This document shows positions 9,261 to 17,775 of a DNA stretch of 64,000 nucleotides, piece after piece. A program made the position numbers and the translations under genes. This stretch comes from Thiothrix sp. UBA5583. Its GTDB lineage: Bacteria; Pseudomonadota; Gammaproteobacteria; Thiotrichales; Thiotrichaceae. Under the pieces are notes generated by a model. The model worked only from the letters and a program-made list of their open reading frames with translations, did not search any database and was not told the DNA's origin. Position 1 is the first letter of the stretch. Each line of letters begins with the position of its first letter. Location of the stretch: positions 1-64,000 of the forward strand of contig DILV01000026.1 of the NCBI GenBank assembly GCA_002425225.1. The letters are read 5' to 3'.

Positions 9261-9261
<1 letters not shown>
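8758..9261 (-). CDS. DUF4442 hot-dog-fold protein, possible thioesterase
   Basis: A 167-residue protein resembling the DUF4442 branch of the hot-dog thioesterase superfamily. Visible signatures are LPLTWASRNMGGSMFGGFQASLADPI in the middle, with the RNMxGSxFGG motif typical of the family, and VWTRHLSVDFVRPG following. The fold suggests acyl-thioester hydrolysis or acyl binding, but no substrate is known. The start overlaps the last base of the gmk stop, so it is co-transcribed downstream of gmk. Confidence 0.82.
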
Positions 9262-9899
<638 letters not shown>

Positions 9900-9973
9900 T
9901 CACTGGCAAATATGCGATTATAGAGGCTCGTGCATTATTCTTGAAATGCAAGAAATCGAGAGAGGTGTGCCGT

Positions 9974-10753
9974 ATGATGCAGGTGATCCCCGTACCCGCG
10001 TTCACAGACAACTATATCTGGCTCATCAGCAATGAAGAGCGCAAGCAGGTTGCCATCGTTGACCCCGGTGATGCTGCGCCCGTACTGGCAGAATTGCAAA
10101 GCCGTGATATGCAGCCGCTTGCCATCCTGATTACCCACCATCACCGTGATCATGTCGGTGGCATTGATACCCTGCTGGAAGCGTACCCCGGTTTGCCGGT
10201 CTATGGCCCCGCCAGTGAAATGATCCCGCACATCACCCGTGCCTTGGGGGAAGGGCAACAGGTGCATCTGGAACAGCTTGGCCTCAGTTTCGAGGTGCTG
10301 GACGTGCCGGGGCACACCGCTGGTCACATTGCCTATTATGGCGAGGGCAGCCTGTTTTGTGGTGATACCCTGTTCGGCAACGGTTGCGGGCGGGTATTCG
10401 ACGGCACGCTGGAAGACTTGCACCATTCCCTGCACCGTATTGCACAATTGCCAGCCGACACGCTGGTGTATTGCACCCACGAATACACGGTCGACAACAT
10501 CGGTTTCGCCAAATGGGTGGAGCCGGATAACCCGGCTCTGGATGCGCGTCTGGAAGAATGCTGGGAATTGCTGGATTCCGGGCGTGCTACCGTACCGTTT
10601 GAACTGGGGCGTGAATTCGACACCAACCCGTTCCTGCGTACCCACATCCCGGAAGTGATTGCCCGTGCCGAGGAAATTGCCGGACGGGCAACGCACACAC
10701 CTGCCGACGTTTTTGCCGTATTGCGTATCTGGAAAGATAGCGAATACGATTAA
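9974..10753 (+). CDS. gloB: Hydroxyacylglutathione hydrolase (glyoxalase II)
   Basis: Hydrolyses S-D-lactoylglutathione to glutathione and D-lactate in methylglyoxal detoxification. 259 residues. The metallo-beta-lactamase motif THHHRDH lies at 54-60 and supplies the binuclear metal ligands. Further ligand-bearing stretches are [23 protein letters not shown] and the late CTHEYT. The C-terminal substrate-binding region includes [10 protein letters not shown]. The frame is open from 9767, but the ATG at 9974 is preceded by AGAGG and begins at the conserved [16 protein letters not shown]. Its end overlaps the convergent orn end by four bases. Confidence 0.97.
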   Translation: MMQVIPVPAFTDNYIWLISNEERKQVAIVDPGDAAPVLAELQSRDMQPLAILITHHHRDHVGGIDTLLEAYPGLPVYGPASEMIPHITRALGEGQQVHLEQLGLSFEVLDVPGHTAGHIAYYGEGSLFCGDTLFGNGCGRVFDGTLEDLHHSLHRIAQLPADTLVYCTHEYTVDNIGFAKWVEPDNPALDARLEECWELLDSGRATVPFELGREFDTNPFLRTHIPEVIARAEEIAGRATHTPADVFAVLRIWKDSEYD

Positions 10754-11295
10754 AGCCGGATGAAATGCTCCCGGTAGAATTTCAGTTCGTCGATGGAATC
10801 GCGGATGTCGTCCATCGCCAGATGTTTTGATTCCTTCTTGAATTTGTCAGTCAGGCCGGGAACCCAGCGGTTGGCAAGCTCTTTCAGCGTGCTGACATCT
10901 AGGTTGCGGTAATGGAAAAACTTTTCCAGCTCCGGCATGTGGCGGGCAAGGAAGCGACGATCCTGACAGATGCTGTTGCCGCACATGGGGGATATGCCAG
11001 CAGGCACATGTTGTCGCAGGAATTCGAGCGTTGCTAGCTCAGCCTGTCGCTCATTCCAGGCGCTGGCTTTGATGCGGGTCACGAGGCCGGAACCGCCATG
11101 TTGTTTCTGGTTCCAGTCATCCATTTTGGCGAGGATGGCCTCATTTTGGTGGATGGCGATGACCGGCCCTTCCGCCAGCACATTCAGGTGCTTGTCGGTG
11201 ACGAGGGTGGCGATTTCGATGATGACATCGTTGAAACTGTCCAGACCTGTCATTTCCAGGTCGATCCAGATCAGATTTTCCTTGTTTTCACTCAT
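10750..11295 (-). CDS. orn: Oligoribonuclease
   Basis: Degrades the 2-5 nucleotide RNA products left by other RNases, including pGpG from cyclic di-GMP turnover. A 181-residue DEDDh exonuclease. IDLEMTGLD at 11-19 carries the first Asp and Glu, the DxxD region is in [14 protein letters not shown] and [15 protein letters not shown], and the closing [19 protein letters not shown] carries the His and Asp. Length and motifs are those of gammaproteobacterial Orn. It is convergent with gloB and divergent from the M48 peptidase gene. Confidence 0.98.
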   Translation of the reverse strand: MSENKENLIWIDLEMTGLDSFNDVIIEIATLVTDKHLNVLAEGPVIAIHQNEAILAKMDDWNQKQHGGSGLVTRIKASAWNERQAELATLEFLRQHVPAGISPMCGNSICQDRRFLARHMPELEKFFHYRNLDVSTLKELANRWVPGLTDKFKKESKHLAMDDIRDSIDELKFYREHFIRL

Positions 11296-11360
11296 AAAAT
11301 TGCTGCTTGGGTTACACTTGCTTAGACTTTGACGGAATTCGGAATAGTAACAGAAATATC

Positions 11361-12602
11361 ATGCACACATTTACCTACCTCTTTCTCGCTTTTTTACTGG
11401 CTTCCACGCTGGTGCAAGTGTACTTGTCGCTGCGGCAGAAACAGCACGTCAGCCAGCACCGCAGTGCCGTACCCGACCCATTTGCAGGCAAGGTAACATT
11501 GGCAGAACACCAGAAAGCCGCCGATTATACGCTGGCAAAAGGCAGTGTGGGGCGCATTGACTTGTTGTTGGGGCTGGTAATCCTGCTGGTCTGGACGCTG
11601 GGTGGCGGGCTAGATTGGCTGGACAAACTGTGGCGCAGCATGGGCTGGAGCGAGTTGTATACCGGCACGGCGGTCATTATCAGTCTGATGCTGATTGGCA
11701 GTCTGCTGGAAATACCCGTGTCGTTGTACCGTACCTTTGTGCTGGAAGAGCGCTTCGGTTTCAACAAGATGACTCCGGTCATGTTTGTGACCGACCTGCT
11801 GAAAGGGACTGCCCTGACCTTGTTAATCGGTGTGCCGCTAGTGATGTTGATCCTGTGGTTGATGGAATCTGCTGGAAGCGGCTGGTGGTTATACGCCTGG
11901 GCTGCCCTGACGGCTTTTTCCCTGCTGATGACTTGGGCGTACCCGAAGTTCATCGCCCCCCTGTTCAACAAGTTCAGCCCACTGGAAGAGGGGGAAGTGG
12001 CAGAGCGTTTGAATGCCTTGCTGACACGTACCGGCTTCAACAGCAAAGGGGTGTTCGTGATGGATGGCTCTCGTCGTTCTGCGCATGGCAATGCCTATTT
12101 CACTGGCTTTGGCAAAAACAAACGCATCGTGTTTTTCGATACCTTGCTCAAACACCTGACGCCTGCGCAAGTAGAAGCGGTGTTGGCGCATGAGCTGGGG
12201 CATTTCAAGCGCAAGCACATCCTCAAGGGCATGGTGCTTTCCATTAGTATGACACTGGCAGGTTTTGCCCTGCTGGCGTGGCTGATGCAGCAGGCATGGT
12301 TTTATACTTCGCTGGGGGTCAGTCAACCGTCAACGTGGATGGCGCTGGTTCTGTTTGTACTGGTTAGCCCGATATTCACCTTTTTCATCGGCCCGTTAAT
12401 GGCCTGGTGGTCACGCAAGCACGAGTTTGAAGCCGATGCGTTTGCAGCGGAACAATCCAGCAGTGCGGAACTGATTGCCGCCTTGGTAGGTCTTTACAGG
12501 GAGAACGCGAGTACATTGACACCTGATCCGCTGTATTCTGCGTTTTATGATTCGCATCCGCCCGCAGCGATACGGATTGCGCATTTACAACAACGATCCT
12601 GA
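11361..12602 (+). CDS. M48-family membrane metallopeptidase, Ste24/CAAX-protease-like
   Basis: A 413-residue integral membrane zinc protease. Several transmembrane helices fill the N-terminal 200 residues. The zinc motif HELGHFKRKH follows, two further helices come after it, and then the third ligand, Glu of KHEFEADAFA. This is the Ste24-type layout, in which the active site sits in a membrane chamber. In bacteria without prenylated CAAX proteins the likely role is membrane-protein quality control (inference). The ATG at 11361 begins at the first helix (MHTFTYLFLAFLL), and upstream in-frame starts lack support. A cytochrome gene follows 13 bases downstream. Confidence 0.9.
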   Translation: MHTFTYLFLAFLLASTLVQVYLSLRQKQHVSQHRSAVPDPFAGKVTLAEHQKAADYTLAKGSVGRIDLLLGLVILLVWTLGGGLDWLDKLWRSMGWSELYTGTAVIISLMLIGSLLEIPVSLYRTFVLEERFGFNKMTPVMFVTDLLKGTALTLLIGVPLVMLILWLMESAGSGWWLYAWAALTAFSLLMTWAYPKFIAPLFNKFSPLEEGEVAERLNALLTRTGFNSKGVFVMDGSRRSAHGNAYFTGFGKNKRIVFFDTLLKHLTPAQVEAVLAHELGHFKRKHILKGMVLSISMTLAGFALLAWLMQQAWFYTSLGVSQPSTWMALVLFVLVSPIFTFFIGPLMAWWSRKHEFEADAFAAEQSSSAELIAALVGLYRENASTLTPDPLYSAFYDSHPPAAIRIAHLQQRS

Positions 12603-12615
12603 GAAGAGTAGTGAA

Positions 12616-12951
12616 ATGAAAGCTGTTTTGTTTGTCATGAGCGCCTTGTTGCTGGTTCAGTCTGCTTGGGCAGCGCCTGATCCGGTTAACGGGCAAAAAC
12701 TGTTTGCGGCCTCCCAATGTCTCAACTGTCACGGTACGGAGGTATTTTCGCGCCCTGACCGCAAGGTGAAAAGCCTTGCTGAACTGGAAAGTCAGGTGCG
12801 CCGGTGTGATGCCAATCTCCCTACCAATTGGTATGACGATGAAATCCTGGATGTGGTCGCTTACCTCAATAAAACCTACTACAAGTTTGCGGCTCCGGCT
12901 GCCAACACGGGTGCTGTACCCGCAGCAGGTAATACTCCGGCTGCCCAGTGA
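12616..12951 (+). CDS. Small periplasmic c-type cytochrome
   Basis: A 111-residue secreted monohaem cytochrome. A cleavable signal peptide (1-19, ending AWA) is followed by NGQKLFAASQCLNCHG with the haem motif CLNCH at 35-39. The likely distal region is around RRCDANLPTNWYDDEILDVVAYLNKTYY. Methionine ligation is not obvious, so the sixth ligand is uncertain. The Ala/Pro tail after residue 95 is probably a linker or disordered. It would carry electrons in the periplasm; the partner is unknown. The ATG at 12616 is preceded by a GAGAAG-like ribosome site 13 bases after the M48 gene, so the two may be co-transcribed. Confidence 0.88.
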   Translation: MKAVLFVMSALLLVQSAWAAPDPVNGQKLFAASQCLNCHGTEVFSRPDRKVKSLAELESQVRRCDANLPTNWYDDEILDVVAYLNKTYYKFAAPAANTGAVPAAGNTPAAQ

Positions 12952-12997
12952 GGTTTGCGCTACGCAAACGTCACGTTTTCCGTCAGAATAGGCATCC

Positions 12998-13897
12998 ATG
13001 ACGGAACACTTATCTTTACCTCCATCCTCCGGCATCGGGCAGGTCATTACCCGCTTCGGTGCCGATCTTCTGGTTGAAACCCCTGACGGTTTGCTGCGTT
13101 GTACTGCGCGGCGCAAGCTCGACCATCTTGCTTGTGGTGATCAGGTGCAATGGGAACGGCAAGCGCAAGGCAATGCGGCTGTTACCCGGATCCTGCCACG
13201 TCACAATGTGCTGGAGCGACCCGATTTCCGGGGCAAGCCTCGTGCCATTGCCGCCAACATTAACTTGCTGGTGGTGGTAACAGCTTGGCAGCCAGCGCCG
13301 CTATGGGACATGCTCGATCGTTACCTGATTGCCGCCCGCCGTTTGTCTGCTGATGTGCTGCTGGTGATGAATAAGGCCGATCTGCGGGCGAGTCACGCTA
13401 CAGCGGAAGATGAAGCCTGTCTGGAAGAGTTCCAGCGTATCGGTTTGCCCATCCTGCATGTGTCGGCAGCGCAAAATGAAGGTGTTGGCGAGATTCTGCG
13501 AGCAATCAATGAGCGGACTGCCATTGTGGTAGGGCAGTCGGGTGTGGGGAAATCTTCCATCGCTGTCCAGCTATTGCCGGAAGAGGATATTCGGGTCGGG
13601 GCAGTGGCAGATACCGGGGAGGGGCGTCATACTACCACTTCTGCCACCTTGTACCGCCTGCCGTCAGGCGGCACGCTGATTGATTCGCCGGGTGTGCGTG
13701 ACTTTGGTTTGACGGGGCTGGATTTTGCTGCACTGGAACGCGGTTTCCCCGAGTTCGCGCCGTTTCTCGGTGAATGCCGCTTCAACAACTGCACCCACCA
13801 GCATGAGCCGGGCTGCGCGATTAAAGCTGCGGTAAGCGCAGGCGAAATTCCGGCACGGCGTTTCAGCCGCTATCTGGGTTTGCTTGCCGGTTTGTGA
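12998..13897 (+). CDS. rsgA: Ribosome small-subunit GTPase RsgA
   Basis: A late 30S-subunit maturation GTPase. 299 residues with the diagnostic circular permutation. An N-terminal OB domain (GQVITRFGADLLVETPDG) is followed by G4 (MNKADL), then G1 (GQSGVGKSS), then G3 (DSPGVRDFGL). The C-terminal zinc knuckle is CRFNNCTHQHEPGC. Two alanines follow in the usual CAIKAAV. The start ATG at 12998 precedes the OB domain and follows a short gap after the cytochrome gene. On the opposite strand its last 230 bases are overlapped by a small membrane-protein reading frame. Confidence 0.97.
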   Translation: MTEHLSLPPSSGIGQVITRFGADLLVETPDGLLRCTARRKLDHLACGDQVQWERQAQGNAAVTRILPRHNVLERPDFRGKPRAIAANINLLVVVTAWQPAPLWDMLDRYLIAARRLSADVLLVMNKADLRASHATAEDEACLEEFQRIGLPILHVSAAQNEGVGEILRAINERTAIVVGQSGVGKSSIAVQLLPEEDIRVGAVADTGEGRHTTTSATLYRLPSGGTLIDSPGVRDFGLTGLDFAALERGFPEFAPFLGECRFNNCTHQHEPGCAIKAAVSAGEIPARRFSRYLGLLAGL

Positions 13898-14161
13898 TTG
13901 GCCTTTTCGCTGCCGGTACAATTGCTGGTTGCGGTATTCCTGATAGCAAAGGATATTGCCGAGCTGGAACAGCAGTATGCCTGCCAGCAAACAGATGCCG
14001 ACAAACAGCCAGTTAGTGTTCAATCCATGCTGGTATTGCAGCAGGCTGTCAGCCAGCGCTATTCCCGCAAACAACCCCAGCGGTAGCCAGCGTATCAGTC
14101 GCAGGTAGTGGAAGGTGAAGCCGAGCGTAGGCAGTCCGGTTTGATGATGGTTATGAGACAT
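13664..14161 (-). CDS. Small putative membrane protein overlapping rsgA
   Basis: A 165-residue frame with two convincing hydrophobic helices in its first 75 residues (LPLGLFAGIALADSLL and WLFVGICLLAGILLFQLGNIL), then a basic YQEYRNQQLYRQRKG stretch. The last 75 or so residues are encoded antisense to rsgA and look like shadow sequence. Either the real gene is the first ~88 codons and has lost its stop, or it has genuinely grown into rsgA. The family is unknown. Two other small frames follow the same direction just upstream (14213-14619), so all three may form one unit. Confidence 0.45.
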   Translation of the reverse strand: MSHNHHQTGLPTLGFTFHYLRLIRWLPLGLFAGIALADSLLQYQHGLNTNWLFVGICLLAGILLFQLGNILCYQEYRNQQLYRQRKGQSQTGKQTQIAAETPCRNFACAYRSFNRAARLMLVGAVVEAAFTEKRRELGETAFQCSKIQPRQTKVTHTRRINQRAA

Positions 14162-14212
14162 GATTATTTTATTCTCACCCGCCTGTCTATGTGGAGGCGG
14201 CAGGATACAAGT

Positions 14213-14410
14213 TTATTCTGTTTTGCTGGAAGTTAATGAATGCCAGAATGTTACCAGCTTTTGTCGGATACGTTGCCTGTCAATACCGGGTGACTGTACA
14301 AGGGTTGCCACGAGGTAGCCACAGGTAAAAGCGATAGCCCATGAGCCGATGGCAGCAATCAGGATAGCCGCAATCAACAGGATAACGGCAATTTTGAGAT
14401 GTTCATCCAT
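14213..14410 (-). CDS. Small membrane protein, unknown
   Basis: A 65-residue protein dominated by one long hydrophobic segment (residues 6-38, AVILLIAAILIAAIGSWAIAF then CGYLVATLV) and a polar basic tail. It begins two bases after the stop of the upstream small gene, which supports a real operon. No family recognised. Confidence 0.55.
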   Translation of the reverse strand: MDEHLKIAVILLIAAILIAAIGSWAIAFTCGYLVATLVQSPGIDRQRIRQKLVTFWHSLTSSKTE

Positions 14411-14412
14411 GA

Positions 14413-14619
14413 CTAGCGCGGCTGGTATTCTCCGGCCTGGGTATGACTGAGCCGTTGTGCTTGTTCGATCTGGTAATAACGGTAGCCTGCCTTGCCGAAA
14501 GGATGGTCACTGACACTGGCATCACCCCTGCGCCCACGACGGTAGAGTTCCCGCTCGTTCAGGTCGCTATGTGCTGGGACGGGTTCGCCCTGTTTGCTCG
14601 TCTGGATTGTTGTCATCAT
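14413..14619 (-). CDS. Small hydrophilic protein, unknown
   Basis: A 68-residue polar protein rich in Arg, Gln and Tyr (NERELYRRGRRGD, then GYRYYQIEQAQRLS), with no signal peptide or membrane segment. GGGAG stands four and seven bases before two adjacent ATGs (14619 and 14616). Its stop is two bases from the start of the next small membrane gene. The family is unknown; the call rests on the ribosome site, the tight spacing and the absence of a competing gene. Confidence 0.5.
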   Translation of the reverse strand: MMTTIQTSKQGEPVPAHSDLNERELYRRGRRGDASVSDHPFGKAGYRYYQIEQAQRLSHTQAGEYQPR

Positions 14620-14850
14620 TGTTCTCCCGCACTTGTTGTTTTTAAAGTGTTGTGTGCATTATTTCTGCTATCCTGTTCAATTGCAATATGAATTTGTACT
14701 CATGGTTATCAAGTGTTTTTGGGTAGGGACAGACAGATGGTGGTCAGTTTGTCGATAATTGCTACCGTTTTTCCCAAAGGTTTGGGATTGTTCGGGGGGT
14801 AATGTAAAATACACCGCGTACTTCGGACTTTTCGGAATGCATCCAGCAGC

Positions 14851-16440
14851 ATGTTGAACGTTGAAATCTTGCGTTTTTTGCATCGGCTTTCCTTCCTGTC
14901 TGCTATCGGCGTGATGCTGTTGGGCGGTATGGTACTGTTTGGTTGGGTAAACAATCTGCCAGCCCTGTACAGCATTGCTCCGGGTTTGCCGCCCATGACG
15001 CCCGCCACAGCCTTTTCTTTTGTGTTTGCCGGTGGTGCGTTGCTATTGTTGCAGCCTGCCAACCCTGCACCCTTCCGTTTGGCAGTTGCACAAGTATTGG
15101 CAGCAGGCGGTATCCTAGTTGGTTTGCTGATGCTGCTTAGCCCTCTGCACGCAATACCCGCTTATGTGCTTCAGCAAGGTTTGATCTGGTTGGGATTGCA
15201 TGGTTTTGCTGCTTCGGCAGGTTCACCGTTGATTGCCGTGGCTTTCATCATGACGAGTGTTGCTCTGTTGCTGCTGAGTCTGGAGCGGCAGTCTTTGATC
15301 AAGTTGGCACAATTGATGGCGCTTGCAAGCGTGATGTTGCTGGTAATGGTCTTTTTCGGCTATGCCCATCAGGAGCCCCTATTTACCCTGAAGCTGGATA
15401 TGGCGTTGCATACTGCAACCGCTTTTTCCCTATTGGGCTGGGGCATTATTTTGGCAAAGGTGGAAAATGGCCTGTTCAGCATCATGGTCAGCGCCCGTGC
15501 AGGCGGTTTGGTCATGCGCAAGGTCATGCTGTTGATGGCTCTGTTTCCCCCGGTGCTGGGCTGGTTGCCGATCCTGCTGGGGCTGGCAGGTTTGCCTCAC
15601 CGGGAATTTGTGCCACTGCTGGCTACCATGATGGTACTGGGGGTTATTGTGATTGTGATCCGGCTGGCTTTCCGGCTGGACAAGGCGGAAGCCCTGCGCG
15701 AACAGGCAGAAGATGTTTCCCGCCAGCATCAGGCTGACCTTGCTCACATGGCACGGCTCAACAGCATGGGGGAAATGGCTTCCGGTATTGCCCACGAAAT
15801 CAACCAGCCACTAACTGCCATTGCCAATTATGCCAGTGCTTGCCAGCGTTTCATCCATGCAGGTCAGCAGGACAGCAAACGTTTGCTGGAACCGTTGGGG
15901 GGTATCCAGAAGCAGGCAGTACGTGCCTCAGAAATTATCCGGCGTTTGCGTGAGTTTGTGCGCAAGCAGCAACCGAATAAAGCCAGGGTCGATTTGCATG
16001 ACCTGATTCATGACGGCCTGATGTTGCTCAAGGGAGAGTCAGTCAAGCATGGTGTGCCGATTCTGCTGGAATTGGATAACAACATGCCGGATGTTTATGT
16101 GGATGCTATCCAGATTGAGCAGGTTATTCTCAATATCGTACAAAATGCGCTTGATGCTGTCAGGGCTGCGGATGCCCATCGGCGGCAGGTGGTGGTACGG
16201 TGTTACCCGCAGGGTGCTGAGGTGCAAGTCGATATTACCGATACAGGGCCTGGGATGGATGAAGAACTGAGACAGCGGGTATTTGACGCTTTCGTCACTA
16301 CCAAAGGGGCGAAAGGGATGGGAATCGGCCTGTCATTATGTCGCTCGATTGTGGAATCCCACGGCGGACAATTGTGGGTAGTATCGGAACCGGGGCAGGG
16401 TGCAACGTTTTCATTCACCCTGCCTATCGGCAAGATTTAG
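14851..16440 (+). CDS. Membrane sensor histidine kinase (orphan)
   Basis: A 529-residue sensor kinase. The first ~270 residues form about eight membrane helices with no recognisable extracellular domain. A short linker with coiled-coil character (LDKAEALREQAEDVSRQHQADLAHM) leads to the dimerisation domain with the phosphorylated histidine in IAHEINQPLTAI. The ATPase domain has N box NIVQNALDAV, G1 DTGPGMD and G2 GMGIGLSLC. The H-box context resembles the FixL/DctB group. No response regulator lies next to it, so the output is unknown. The start ATG at 14851 has only a weak ribosome site. Confidence 0.9.
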   Translation: MLNVEILRFLHRLSFLSAIGVMLLGGMVLFGWVNNLPALYSIAPGLPPMTPATAFSFVFAGGALLLLQPANPAPFRLAVAQVLAAGGILVGLLMLLSPLHAIPAYVLQQGLIWLGLHGFAASAGSPLIAVAFIMTSVALLLLSLERQSLIKLAQLMALASVMLLVMVFFGYAHQEPLFTLKLDMALHTATAFSLLGWGIILAKVENGLFSIMVSARAGGLVMRKVMLLMALFPPVLGWLPILLGLAGLPHREFVPLLATMMVLGVIVIVIRLAFRLDKAEALREQAEDVSRQHQADLAHMARLNSMGEMASGIAHEINQPLTAIANYASACQRFIHAGQQDSKRLLEPLGGIQKQAVRASEIIRRLREFVRKQQPNKARVDLHDLIHDGLMLLKGESVKHGVPILLELDNNMPDVYVDAIQIEQVILNIVQNALDAVRAADAHRRQVVVRCYPQGAEVQVDITDTGPGMDEELRQRVFDAFVTTKGAKGMGIGLSLCRSIVESHGGQLWVVSEPGQGATFSFTLPIGKI

Positions 16441-16441
16441 C

Positions 16442-16648
16442 TTAGTTGAAAGCGCAGCCTGACTGGAAGCCCAGTTTTTTCAGGACGATAGCCAGTGGGC
16501 AGAAGCCAGTGAATGCAGATTGCAGCAGGTTCAGGCCAACAAACGCTAGCAGGATGACGCTAACGGTAGGGAAACCGATATAGCCGAGCAGCAGCGCGAA
16601 CAGGATCATGCCGCCAGCGAAAGCCAGTACAACGCGGTCAATACTCAT
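16442..16648 (-). CDS. DUF2892 (YgaP-type) small membrane protein
   Basis: A 68-residue protein with two membrane helices and the family signature FTGFCPLAIVLKKLGF near the C-terminus, including the conserved cysteine of GFCP. DUF2892 domains are found alone or fused to rhodanese domains (YgaP) and are often near sulfur-metabolism genes. The role is not established. Its neighbour upstream on the same strand is the ATP-sulfurylase-like gene, but a terminator separates them. It converges on the histidine kinase with a one-base gap. Confidence 0.85.
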   Translation of the reverse strand: MSIDRVVLAFAGGMILFALLLGYIGFPTVSVILLAFVGLNLLQSAFTGFCPLAIVLKKLGFQSGCAFN

Positions 16649-16726
16649 GGTGTATTCCTCTTTTATGTGGGTGGTCAGGTTAACGGTTTTGTTGCGATGA
16701 GTATATTAGTATTTATTAATAAACGC

Positions 16727-16752
16727 AAAAAAATGCGGGCCAAAGGCCCGCA
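16727..16752 (-). terminator. Rho-independent terminator of the ATP-sulfurylase-like gene
   Basis: On the minus strand a perfect eight-base stem (TGCGGGCC / GGCCCGCA) with a three-base loop is followed by seven consecutive T. It lies 33 bases after the stop of the gene at 16785-17669. Confidence 0.85.
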
Positions 16753-16784
16753 CCGGATCGCACCTGAAGAGAGGCAGGTATGTT

Positions 16785-17669
16785 TCAGGCGACTTCACAA
16801 AGTGGATGGCGTACCGCTGGTTTGGTGGGGCGGTTACGCTTGAGGAACCCAGAAATCAGCTCAAGACCGATTTCATCACGGTATTGTTGCAGCCAGCGGC
16901 GGGCTTCACGGCTGATGCTGCGCCCGATCACGAAGCCGGTTGCGCCGTAATTGCGGCTAACCAGTGCTTGCAGCAGCAGGCAGCGGCTTTCACCCAACCC
17001 TTTTACGCAAGGCAGCAGCGACAGTTTGACCTGACGGGCAGCATTACACTTGGCTTGGCTACGCAGTTTGCGCATTTGCTCGTGGAAATCAGGGGCAGTT
17101 TCATCTGCACCGACTTGTACCAGTAAGCCGCCGCCTACCTCAGTGGCTGTCAGCCATTCGCACGCTTGTTCCAGATCGGCGGGATCCAGTTCCGGGGCGG
17201 CTTGCACGGCAACAATGCTTTTCCAGCCCTGTAAATGCTGGCGCAGGGTAGGGACATTGAAGCGGATGCTGTTGAAAGCCGGGTGCAGTATTTTCTGCAA
17301 AGGCTGTACTGTGCCACTGGCATACCAGGTATCCGCTGTACGGGTCGGGTCAATGGCTTCTGCCAGCTCTACCACGTCATTGGGCAGGCGGTAAAAACTG
17401 TCAACGGTCACTTCGGCAACCGCACGGCGCTCTGCCGCGTCAACCAGCACAATCCGCCCGCTCAGTTGAGCTTCACGTTTTTCAGTCGCAGTGAGAGGCA
17501 GTACCAGCGGCAGGGGCCACAGATGACCACTTGCCAGACGGCTGCGTTGCAAAACACTTACATGGTCAGCCTGATTCAGGTAGCCGCGCAAAGGCTCAAA
17601 CGCGCCGTTGAGTAGCAGTTCCAGTGTGCTGATTTCACTGGTGTTCAGGATTTTGTGCAGAATACTCAT
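16785..17669 (-). CDS. Degenerate ATP-sulfurylase-like protein
   Basis: A 294-residue homologue of sulfate adenylyltransferase (Sat). The N-terminal PUA-like part is recognisable: TLELLLNGAFEPLRGYLNQ (15-33), then RLASGHLWPLPLVLPL (44-59). The later core element RNYGATGFVIGR (239-250) matches the KNYGATHFIVGRDHAG region of active Sat. The catalytic parts are gone. Where Sat has the QxRNP...H motif this protein reads AVQAAPELDPADLEQA (154-169), and the GRDHAG histidine is absent. It is also shorter than Sat (usually about 390-400). Synthesis of APS is therefore unlikely; a regulatory or binding role is an inference. It faces a cysB-type regulator across 106 bases and ends in a strong terminator, so it is an expressed-looking single gene rather than debris. 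Confidence 0.75.
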   Translation of the reverse strand: MSILHKILNTSEISTLELLLNGAFEPLRGYLNQADHVSVLQRSRLASGHLWPLPLVLPLTATEKREAQLSGRIVLVDAAERRAVAEVTVDSFYRLPNDVVELAEAIDPTRTADTWYASGTVQPLQKILHPAFNSIRFNVPTLRQHLQGWKSIVAVQAAPELDPADLEQACEWLTATEVGGGLLVQVGADETAPDFHEQMRKLRSQAKCNAARQVKLSLLPCVKGLGESRCLLLQALVSRNYGATGFVIGRSISREARRWLQQYRDEIGLELISGFLKRNRPTKPAVRHPLCEVA

Positions 17670-17738
17670 CGAGGTTTCCCTCCGCTAATTCATTCAATGG
17701 AGGCGAGTATGCAGTATCACTTTAATAATGAAAAACGC

Positions 17739-17758
17739 TATAATTCGATATGAATATC
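17739..17758 (+). promoter_or_regulatory. Probable -10 element and palindrome before the CysB-like gene
   Basis: TATAAT at 17739-17744 is a consensus -10 element. It is followed at 17747-17758 by the inverted repeat GATAT-GA-ATATC, which could be an autoregulatory LysR-type site. The -35 region is weak, as expected for an activator-dependent or autoregulated promoter. The AT-rich 106-base gap also has to contain the promoter of the divergent ATP-sulfurylase-like gene. Confidence 0.4.
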
Positions 17759-17775
17759 TAAATATGAGATAAGCT

